NCBI GenBank assembly: GCA_023245565.1
Contig: JAHFKB010000037.1
Coordinates: 1-8,988 of the forward strand
Direction of reading: 5' to 3'
DNA length: 8,988 nt
From: an archaeon
Lineage (GTDB): Archaea > Nanobdellota > Nanobdellia > SCGC-AAA011-G17 > GW2011-AR18
Below the pieces are notes generated by a model, which saw nothing but the letters and a program-made list of their open reading frames with translations, did no database searches and was not told where the DNA came from. Shown here one piece after another: positions 1 through 5,619 of this stretch (within the stretch, counting starts at the first letter, position 1; the number at the start of each line of letters is the position of its first letter). The position numbers were made by a program, and so were the translations under genes.

Positions 1-1581
1 ATGCTTGATCATAAAGATAAAGGGTGGGAGCAGAGATTAAGAATTGCTGAAGAACTAACATTTTATCAAATAGCTTATGATATGCTTGCTCAGAATCATG
101 TCACTAATAAAATTACAAACAAAATAAATGATTTAGATTGTTTATTTGAATTTCCTTTAATTGAAAAAGAATCTGATCCATTAAGAGCATTACATCCATT
201 TTTAGTTAATGCTGCACATTTTTATGTTGGACAAAAAATAATAATTTATGATTCTGATCATAAAAAAGATAGTAAGTATGATATTTTAGTCTATAAAGAA
301 ATTAAATTTGCTAGGGGTCATGGTGGTAAAAGAAGGGAATTTACTATCTGGGTTGATTTATCTGGATCTCTTCGTGGTAATATATTTAATGATGGTTTTA
401 GTTTTATTGAAGATGATTTATCTTATTTTAGAAATTATAAACATGTTAAAAATGTTGGATTGTCTTGTAAGTTGGTTTTTCCAAGTAATCCTAAAAAAGT
501 TTTTGGTATAAGTTTGCATAAAGAAAATGAAATTGATGCAGAATATAAAATACAAACTGATAATAAAGATCCAATAACTAAAAAATATTTTAAAGATGAT
601 TGGCATGAATACTTAGATAATTGTTTAAAAGTTTTCTTTTTTGGTAATAAAGGTCAAAGAAAAACTAAAAATGTTAGTGATAAAACTTTAGTTGTTGAAT
701 CTAGTGAAAGAGATTTAGATTCATTGGTTAAAGAATATAAAGAAAAACATAAAGCTTCTTCTAGAATTGAAGATCCATTAATATATTTAAGAGAATTTTT
801 TGAAACTTTTAAAGATTATTGTAAATCTCAAAGTTGTACTGGACATACAGATAATAATGTTGGTCTTAATGGACAACATACTTCATGGAAAATATTAAGT
901 TATAAAATTGCAGATAGAGAAGGCAAAAGAGAACTTGATATAACAATAAGTAAATTAGGTGCTAGAAGTGAAGATGAATTAAAAGATTATAATCCAGCAA
1001 CAGGAAAACTTGGAGGAAAATTATTAGAATTAACATTTAATCCATTAGATTATTTTCCAAGAGACGAATATTCATTAGATATAGAAAAAAGAGACAATAA
1101 ATATGTTATAAGTGGAATAAATCATTCTACAGAAGAGGATTCAAGAATTGATATAAATAATTGGAAATGTTGGATTGATGATTTTATAGATTATTTTTTA
1201 ACTGGTGGGAAAGAAAATAAAATTGATGAATTGGATGAATTGGTAAAAGAAACTGCTAAAGAATTATTTACTCCTAGTGAATATAGAAAATTAGAACCTA
1301 AAATTGAAGAAGCAAGATTTAATCTTGGAAAATTACAATCTATTCCTAGACTAAACTTAGGTCCTATTAGATTACCTACACCAGGAGAAAAAAATTATAA
1401 TCCTTTAATTGATAATGCACCAGTTTTAATTGAATATTTAGCTTATAGTTTAGGTGCAGAAGAAGCTCATAGAGTTGTACTTACAAATTTAATTAATAGA
1501 ATTACTCATGGTCAATTTCAAACTGATGTAAATAAAGCTAGAGAAATAGTTAGTAAACTTAGAGGAAATTTAGATGAGTAA
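1..1581 (+). CDS. Unknown soluble protein with two DPL modules and a shared C-terminal domain
   Basis: A 526-aa protein that I cannot place in a known family. It is rich in Lys, Glu, Asp and Asn and shows no signal peptide or membrane segment, so it is probably cytoplasmic. Three parts are visible after a charged N-terminal leader (1-58). Module 1 (about 59-215) starts with DPL at 59-61, has a beta strand around FTIW, and ends with an aromatic helix around W201. Module 2 (about 258-402) starts with DPL at 258-260 and ends with W388/W391. A C-terminal domain (about 430-526) contains SIPRLNLGPI-R-LPTPGEK at 447-464 and NRITHGQFQT at 499-508. The modules and the C-terminal domain recur in the next gene, so the two are paralogues in part. 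A linker between the modules is charged and probably flexible. The window begins exactly at this ATG, so no upstream promoter or ribosome site can be seen and a longer N-terminus is possible. The stop codon lies inside the start of the next gene, which suggests translational coupling. No catalytic motif was recognised; a structural or scaffold role is only a guess. Confidence 0.85.
   Translation: MLDHKDKGWEQRLRIAEELTFYQIAYDMLAQNHVTNKITNKINDLDCLFEFPLIEKESDPLRALHPFLVNAAHFYVGQKIIIYDSDHKKDSKYDILVYKEIKFARGHGGKRREFTIWVDLSGSLRGNIFNDGFSFIEDDLSYFRNYKHVKNVGLSCKLVFPSNPKKVFGISLHKENEIDAEYKIQTDNKDPITKKYFKDDWHEYLDNCLKVFFFGNKGQRKTKNVSDKTLVVESSERDLDSLVKEYKEKHKASSRIEDPLIYLREFFETFKDYCKSQSCTGHTDNNVGLNGQHTSWKILSYKIADREGKRELDITISKLGARSEDELKDYNPATGKLGGKLLELTFNPLDYFPRDEYSLDIEKRDNKYVISGINHSTEEDSRIDINNWKCWIDDFIDYFLTGGKENKIDELDELVKETAKELFTPSEYRKLEPKIEEARFNLGKLQSIPRLNLGPIRLPTPGEKNYNPLIDNAPVLIEYLAYSLGAEEAHRVVLTNLINRITHGQFQTDVNKAREIVSKLRGNLDE
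175..645 (+). repeat. DPL module, copy 1 (first gene)
   Basis: Protein-level repeat unit, residues 59-215 of the 526-aa protein. Order of elements: helix beginning DPLRALHPFL; strand KRREFTIWVDLSG; strand SCKLVFPSN; strand VFGISLHKEN; strand EYKIQT; closing aromatic helix DDWHEYLDNCLKVFF at 199-213. The same order is found in three other places in the window. Boundaries are approximate because they were set by eye. Confidence 0.55.
772..1206 (+). repeat. DPL module, copy 2 (first gene)
   Basis: Residues 258-402 of the 526-aa protein. Elements in order: helix DPLIYLREFFETF; strand KRELDITISKLG, in the place of FTIW; strand LLELTFNPLDYFP; strand YSLDIEKRDN; strand KYVISG; closing helix NNWKCWIDDFIDYFLTG at 386-402. 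It is the shortest copy. Boundaries are approximate. Confidence 0.5.
1339..1392 (+). repeat. Conserved 18-residue block of the shared C-terminal domain, copy A
   Basis: Encodes SIPRLNLGPIRLPTPGEK, residues 447-464 of the 526-aa protein. It matches the block at 3743-3796 at 17 of 18 residues. Of the 18 codons, 9 are identical, 8 differ only synonymously and 1 (AGA/AAA, Arg/Lys) changes the residue. This pattern shows an old duplication held by selection on the protein, not a recent DNA repeat. Confidence 0.85.
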
Positions 1582-4018
1582 AATAAAATATAATTTTGTG
1601 ATTGGTGATGAATGGGTAGAAATTCCTCAAGTTGGATTAATTTCTAGTGGTCCTTTATCTTATCCAAGTAAGGGACCTGATAAAACATTTTATACTGGAA
1701 ATCCTTTAGATGCTAATTATTCTCTATTTAGAGATAATTTTCATGAAAGATTACCTAATGGAACTAGAATTCCAAATTTAAGAGAACTTTTACAAACTTA
1801 TAATTTTATTATGCAATTACCTTCTTATGATGATGCAACTAAAAATCTTAGAAATTCTTTATTAAACGAATCTGATGAATATTATTATATTTTAACTGGA
1901 ACTCAAATAGATGTTGGTTATGATGGTTATTCAGTTTATGATAATAATATAAAAATAAAAACTGTAAAAAAACCTATTTTATTAAATGGTTATGTTGAAG
2001 AGTTAGATGTTTCTACTGGTTTACCAAATAAAATTTCAAAAAAACCAACACATAAAACTATTTTAGAATATTGGGGTTTTGGATCTAGAATATATCCTCA
2101 GAGTGGAGGAATAAAAACTGGACTAAAAAATTTAGTTTTGGAATATTTTGAAAAAGAACTTAGTTTACTAGCAATTTATAAAACACATACTAAAGAGAGA
2201 AGAATTCATTTAGTTAAAGAAAAAGAAAATAAATTAATAAGTATTCCTAAAATTATAGGTCTTGGTGAGGGAGAAAATTTAGAAACTAAAGTTACTAGAT
2301 TTGGAGATCCTTTAAAATTTGTACAAAAAATTAGTGATGATTTATTAAAACTTAATAATCGTTCAACAATAGGAACCTATTTTCAAATAGATAAAGTATA
2401 TGAAAAAGAAAATATAGAGAAAGGGGATTTATTTTTAGTTTTGCAATTAGGAACCAATACAAGTGATAAATCTGGTGTATTGCAAATATTTTTTAGATAT
2501 AAGACAGATGATGATACAGATCATGAAAGATTTTTAAAATATTTAGAAGGGAAAAATTTTAATGCTAAACCAATTAAAGATATTAATTTTTATCAAGATA
2601 ATATTTATGCTTTTGGAGAATTTAGTAGTAAAATTACTGTAGGTTTTGATTATGTTAAAGAAAGAATTCAAGATGAACAGCATAAAGATGATAAATATTT
2701 AGATTTAACAATAGAACAAGATGATTCTGGAGAATTTAGAGTTAAGGAAAAACATTACACTTATGTTAGGGGTAAAGATTTAGATTATGGTAGAATTGAT
2801 GTTGATATAGCAAGAAAAAATCTTAAAATTTCTCAATTAGAGAAATATTCTTTAGAAGGAGATTTTAGACCTTGGGTTCATAGACAGCTAGAATCTTTTG
2901 CTGAAATTGATGAAGATAAATGGCATGATCCAAGAATTTATAATCCAAGAAGTAAGGTTGCAAGAAATTTAATTGAAGCTGTTAGAGAATATAAACCAGA
3001 AGATTTAGAAGATAATTATGGAGATCCTTTAGAACATATGCAAAAAGTTGCTGATAGTATAAAATTAATTTTAAATTTTGATATGGATAAATATAGTATT
3101 GGGGAATTTAAAGAAAGTGGTTTATTTTTTTATATGGGTGCACTTTATGCTAATAAAAAAGTTATTAAACCACAATCAAAACAATTTACTATTTGGTTTG
3201 GATATAAACCTTTAGAAGAAACTAAAAAACATTTTGATGAAGTTGTTCCAAAAGATTTCCTTGAATTTTTATATAAGAGAGATCCTAGAAAATTAATAGA
3301 TTTAAAAAAAGGTAGAATGTCTGATATGGATCCTTATACTAAAGATATTTTTCTTAGTGTTTCTTATTATGATCCTGTTTCCTTAGGAGTTGCTAATAAT
3401 GAAACTGTAATGTTTGATATTTCAATGGAAAACAATCAATTTGTTATGGGACCAGTACAATATGATATTGAAGACTTAAATGGTCCTCTTAAAAAAAGTT
3501 TTAATGATGTTGAAAGAAGTAAAAGAGAAGGAGATTTTAGACCATTTATTCATAGAATGTTAGAATTATATAAAGGTATAAGAGAACAAGAATGGCATAA
3601 CCCAGAAATTTATTTACCAAAGAAAATAGATATAGAAAAAATAGCTAGAGAAACTTTAGAATTATTAGTTCAAGGTCCTGATAGAGAAGTATTAGAAAAA
3701 AGAATTAGTGAATCTAAATTAAAAATTGGAAGACAATGGGCTTCAATACCAAGATTAAATTTAGGTCCAATTAAATTACCAACCCCAGGAGAAAAAAGTG
3801 AAATTCAATTATGTTCTTCAATACCATTAACATTAGAATATTTAGATTCATTAGGAGTTATGAATAGAGAAGAAGGAATTAGATATTTTACTAATTTATT
3901 AACAAATAGAATTGTACATGGTGGTTTTCAAACTAATAGAGAATTAGCAGGAAAAATTCTAGCACAAATGAGAAATTTAGAACAAAGTTCAGTTTTAGAG
4001 GTTGCAGATGTTAGATAA
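1574..4018 (+). CDS. Unknown large protein: unique N-terminal domain, two DPL modules, shared C-terminal domain
   Basis: An 814-aa protein of unknown function, partly paralogous to the gene upstream. The N-terminal region (about 1-240) has no counterpart in the upstream protein; it contains LPNGTRIPNLRELL and WGFGSRIYPQSGG and looks like a mixed alpha/beta domain. Module 1 (about 245-445) opens with GDPL and closes with GDFRPWVHRQLE at 429-440. Module 2 (about 484-669) opens with GDPL and closes with GDFRPFIHRMLE at 653-664. Each closing helix is followed by WH(D/N)P-x-IY-x-P. The C-terminal domain (about 707-810) carries SIPRLNLGPI-K-LPTPGEK at 724-741 and NRIVHGGFQT at 778-787. No signal peptide, membrane segment or enzyme motif was seen. 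The ATG overlaps the upstream stop by 8 nt (ATGAGTAA), and a weak GAGG at 1562-1565 sits 8 nt before it, so the two genes are almost certainly co-translated. The proteins may act together, perhaps by associating through the common domain; that is inference. Confidence 0.88.
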   Translation: MSKIKYNFVIGDEWVEIPQVGLISSGPLSYPSKGPDKTFYTGNPLDANYSLFRDNFHERLPNGTRIPNLRELLQTYNFIMQLPSYDDATKNLRNSLLNESDEYYYILTGTQIDVGYDGYSVYDNNIKIKTVKKPILLNGYVEELDVSTGLPNKISKKPTHKTILEYWGFGSRIYPQSGGIKTGLKNLVLEYFEKELSLLAIYKTHTKERRIHLVKEKENKLISIPKIIGLGEGENLETKVTRFGDPLKFVQKISDDLLKLNNRSTIGTYFQIDKVYEKENIEKGDLFLVLQLGTNTSDKSGVLQIFFRYKTDDDTDHERFLKYLEGKNFNAKPIKDINFYQDNIYAFGEFSSKITVGFDYVKERIQDEQHKDDKYLDLTIEQDDSGEFRVKEKHYTYVRGKDLDYGRIDVDIARKNLKISQLEKYSLEGDFRPWVHRQLESFAEIDEDKWHDPRIYNPRSKVARNLIEAVREYKPEDLEDNYGDPLEHMQKVADSIKLILNFDMDKYSIGEFKESGLFFYMGALYANKKVIKPQSKQFTIWFGYKPLEETKKHFDEVVPKDFLEFLYKRDPRKLIDLKKGRMSDMDPYTKDIFLSVSYYDPVSLGVANNETVMFDISMENNQFVMGPVQYDIEDLNGPLKKSFNDVERSKREGDFRPFIHRMLELYKGIREQEWHNPEIYLPKKIDIEKIARETLELLVQGPDREVLEKRISESKLKIGRQWASIPRLNLGPIKLPTPGEKSEIQLCSSIPLTLEYLDSLGVMNREEGIRYFTNLLTNRIVHGGFQTNRELAGKILAQMRNLEQSSVLEVADVR
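2306..2908 (+). repeat. DPL module, copy 3 (second gene)
   Basis: Residues 245-445 of the 814-aa protein. Elements in order: helix DPLKFVQKISDDLL; strand SGVLQIFFRYKTDD; strand SKITVGFDYV; strand YLDLTIEQDD; strand EFRVKE; closing helix GDFRPWVHRQLESF at 429-442. It is followed by WHDPRIYNP at 450-458. Boundaries are approximate. Confidence 0.55.
3023..3580 (+). repeat. DPL module, copy 4 (second gene)
   Basis: Residues 484-669 of the 814-aa protein. Elements in order: helix DPLEHMQKVADSI; strand KQFTIWFGYKP, which keeps the FTIW seen in copy 1; strand IFLSVSYYDP; strand VMFDISMENN; strand QFVMGP; closing helix GDFRPFIHRMLELY at 653-666. It is followed by WHNPEIYLP at 674-682. Copies 3 and 4 share 17 of 30 residues over G429-P458 and G653-P682, counted by eye. 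Confidence 0.6.
3743..3796 (+). repeat. Conserved 18-residue block of the shared C-terminal domain, copy B
   Basis: Encodes SIPRLNLGPIKLPTPGEK, residues 724-741 of the 814-aa protein, the partner of the block at 1339-1392. Resemblance continues downstream to NRI-x-HG-x-FQT in both proteins, so the repeated unit is a domain of about 90-100 residues and this is its best conserved part. Confidence 0.85.
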
Positions 4019-4029
4019 ATAATTATTTA
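4016..4029. other. 14-nt perfect palindrome after the second gene
   Basis: TAAATAATTATTTA reads the same on both strands and overlaps the TAA stop of the 814-aa gene. It could bind a small dimeric regulator, but palindromes made only of A and T arise easily in DNA this AT-rich. It is too short and has no T-run, so a terminator is not supported. Confidence 0.2.
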
Positions 4030-4056
4030 AGCAACCACTTTTGAATGGTTACATTA

Positions 4057-4070
4057 CGAAAGTTTAATAA
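4057..4070 (+). promoter_or_regulatory. Putative archaeal promoter (BRE/TATA) for the third gene
   Basis: CGAAAG followed by TTTAATAA (4063-4070) resembles a BRE plus TATA box. The TATA centre lies about 26 nt before the ATG at 4093, the spacing expected for transcription starting at or next to the start codon, giving a leaderless mRNA. No Shine-Dalgarno is present before 4093, which agrees. In AT-rich DNA a TATA-like match alone is weak; the spacing and the purine-rich BRE-like step are what favour it. Confidence 0.45.
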
Positions 4071-4092
4071 ATTCTATTTATTTTTAAATTTT

Positions 4093-4887
4093 ATGACATT
4101 ATCTAAAAGATTAAGAGATGGTTTATCATCTATTATTTTTGAAGGATTAAGAGCAGAAAATTCAGCTTTATTAAAGGATTCAAATCTTTTAAAAAATTCT
4201 GGATTAGTTTTAGCTAGAAAAGGAGATAGTTATTTACTTATTTTACCTGTATATAATTCTGATAATGAATATGGTAAAAATATAGCTGGAGAAATTACTA
4301 AAAGATTAAAAAAATATAGTCCTGTTGAGACAAATTTTAATGGTTTTCTTGCATATGAATTAAAATTGGGTATTAAGGAAAGATTTCCAAGATTATTAGA
4401 AATTGAAGTTCCTGCAACAATTGCTTTAAATTTTAAAGTTGAAAGAGTTGATTATGATTTAATAAATGGTATAAGTATTAGACAAAGAAAACTTAGAAGT
4501 GCTACTGAACCATTAGAAGAATTAGCTGAATATTATATACCTAATATTGAAGTTGGAGAAAAATTAGATATAAGTTTACATAATCCAACTTGTTTTAAAT
4601 ATAATCTAATACCTGTAAGAAAAGAACATAATGAAAAATTTCCAGGTTATCAAGTTTCATTTAGGATATTATATGGGAATGATTTAAGTATAGAAACTTA
4701 TAGAACAAGCAGAAAACCAGATACTAAGATAGGAGAAAATAAAGGTAATTTCATAACTAAAAATATAAAAATGATTTATACTAATTTACTTAATATTAAA
4801 GAACAACAAAGAATAACTTTAGAATTAAAAGAAAAAGGAAATCAAGGTAGAAACTTAGTTTATAGAGTAATTGAATCAAAATCGTAA
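4093..4887 (+). CDS. Unknown 264-aa soluble protein
   Basis: I do not recognise this protein. The frame is open from an ATG at 4045, but the ATG at 4093 is preferred. It sits about 26 nt after a BRE/TATA-like element, and the extra 16 residues (MVTLRKFNKFYLFLNF) are encoded by the promoter-like sequence. Numbered from 4093, the N-terminus is a charged helix (MTLSKRLRDGLSS), followed by a beta hairpin around GLVLARKGDSYLLILPVY. The C-terminal half, from EPLEELAEYY at 139, runs through strands YQVSFRILYGN, KNIKMIYTNL, RITLELKEKGN and LVYRVIES. That order resembles the DPL modules of the two upstream proteins but lacks the closing aromatic helix. No signal peptide, membrane segment, metal site or catalytic motif was seen. 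It lies on the same strand 74 nt after the 814-aa gene and ends 54 nt before psmB. It is probably a separate transcription unit, though read-through from upstream is possible. The function is unknown. Confidence 0.75.
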   Translation: MTLSKRLRDGLSSIIFEGLRAENSALLKDSNLLKNSGLVLARKGDSYLLILPVYNSDNEYGKNIAGEITKRLKKYSPVETNFNGFLAYELKLGIKERFPRLLEIEVPATIALNFKVERVDYDLINGISIRQRKLRSATEPLEELAEYYIPNIEVGEKLDISLHNPTCFKYNLIPVRKEHNEKFPGYQVSFRILYGNDLSIETYRTSRKPDTKIGENKGNFITKNIKMIYTNLLNIKEQQRITLELKEKGNQGRNLVYRVIESKS

Positions 4888-4889
4888 TC

Positions 4890-4899
4890 TATATAAATA
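4890..4899 (+). promoter_or_regulatory. Putative TATA box for psmB
   Basis: TATATAAATA just after the stop of the preceding gene. A start about 25 nt downstream would fall near 4920 and leave a leader of about 20 nt carrying the ribosome site at 4931-4937. No clear BRE precedes it, so this is a position-based call. Confidence 0.4.
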
Positions 4900-4930
4900 A
4901 GATGTTGATATGTATAATATAATGAATTCT

Positions 4931-4937
4931 AGGTGAT
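4931..4937 (+). promoter_or_regulatory. Strong Shine-Dalgarno that fixes the psmB start
   Basis: AGGTGAT is a 7-nt match to the complement of the archaeal 16S rRNA 3' end (ATCACCT). It ends 4 nt before the ATG at 4942. The in-frame GTG at 4933 lies inside this site, so it is part of the ribosome site and not the start codon. Confidence 0.8.
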
Positions 4938-4941
4938 TCAT

Positions 4942-5586
4942 ATGGACGAAAATAAATTATTAAAAACAGGAACAACTAATGTTGGAATTGTATGTAGGGA
5001 TGGAATAGTTTTAGGAGCAGATAGAAAAGTTACATTAGGCGGATCTATTGTTTCTAGTAAAAAATTTGAAAAAGTTATTATAATAAATGAAGATATTGCT
5101 GTTACTGTTGCAGGTTTAGTTTCTGATATTCAATTATTAACAAAATTAATTAGAGCACAAATAAAAATTGATGAATTAAGAAAAAATAGAAAATTAAAAG
5201 TTAAAGAAGTTGCAAATTTATTAGCAAACTTAGTTTATCAAAATGTTAGAAAATATTCTACTATAGAAGGAATTACTGCTTTCTTATTAGGTGGAAGAGA
5301 TAAGGAAGGAACTTATTTATATCAAATAGGAATGGATGGTTCATGTAGTAAATATGATGATTATACATCAGAAGGTTCTGGTATGTTGTTTGCTATTGGA
5401 GTATTAGAAGCTAATTATAAAGAAAATCTAAATGTTGAAGATGGAGTTAAATTAGTAGTAAGCGCTTTAAATGCATCAATGCAAAGAGATGCTGCAAGCG
5501 GTGCTGGTTGTGATGTTATAACTATAACAAAAGATGGAACTAAGAAAGTATTTAGTAAACAATTAGATACTAGAGTATCAGCTTAA
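4942..5586 (+). CDS. psmB: Proteasome subunit beta (20S core catalytic subunit)
   Basis: Catalytic beta subunit of the 20S proteasome, an N-terminal-threonine protease that degrades unfolded proteins delivered by a regulatory ATPase. Translation from ATG 4942 gives 214 aa: a 10-residue propeptide (MDENKLLKTG) and then a mature chain starting TTNVGIVC, whose Thr1 is the nucleophile freed by autocleavage at Gly-Thr. In mature numbering the active-site set is Thr1, Asp17 (GADRK) and Lys34, with Ser136 in EGSGM and Asp173/Ser176 in QRDAASG. In well-studied archaeal subunits the lysine is residue 33; here the loop (GGSIVSSKKFEKV) appears one residue longer, which would shift it. AGLVSD is another family hallmark. 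The length is normal. No alpha subunit or unfoldase gene is in the window, so they must lie elsewhere. The gene has its own TATA-like box and a strong ribosome site. It is followed 33 nt later by aCPSF1/FttA, a pairing known from other archaea. Confidence 0.97.
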   Translation: MDENKLLKTGTTNVGIVCRDGIVLGADRKVTLGGSIVSSKKFEKVIIINEDIAVTVAGLVSDIQLLTKLIRAQIKIDELRKNRKLKVKEVANLLANLVYQNVRKYSTIEGITAFLLGGRDKEGTYLYQIGMDGSCSKYDDYTSEGSGMLFAIGVLEANYKENLNVEDGVKLVVSALNASMQRDAASGAGCDVITITKDGTKKVFSKQLDTRVSA

Positions 5587-5619
5587 AAATTTGTTATAGT
5601 TTTTCTTATATTAAAGAAA
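5587..5619 (+). promoter_or_regulatory. psmB-aCPSF1 intergenic spacer with weak TATA-like and T-rich elements
   Basis: This 33-nt gap holds GTTATAG at 5593-5599, about 24 nt before the aCPSF1 ATG, and a TTTTT tract at 5600-5604. No Shine-Dalgarno is visible before the ATG. A leaderless start of aCPSF1 from its own promoter and a T-rich end for psmB transcripts are both possible, as is simple co-transcription. None is well supported by sequence alone. Confidence 0.25.

Noticed and set aside
308..511. Short + strand open frame (67 aa) inside the first gene
   Set aside because: It lies in another frame of a well-supported gene, its translation is a low-complexity hydrophobic run, and it has no ribosome site.
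418..606. Minus-strand open frame (62 aa) inside the first gene
   Set aside because: An antisense shadow. The Ile/Phe-rich translation comes from AT-rich coding DNA read backwards and resembles no protein.
1..4018. The first two genes as a recent DNA duplication
   Set aside because: Even in the best conserved 18 codons about half differ at synonymous positions, and most of the proteins align only weakly, so the duplication is old.
4033..4050. Inverted repeat AACCA / TGGTT as a terminator hairpin
   Set aside because: The stem is only 5 bp with an adjoining mismatch and no T-run follows, so it is not convincing for termination.
4933..4941. GTG at 4933 as the psmB start
   Set aside because: The GTG is part of the AGGTGAT ribosome site. 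The ATG at 4942, 4 nt after that site, gives a normal short propeptide.
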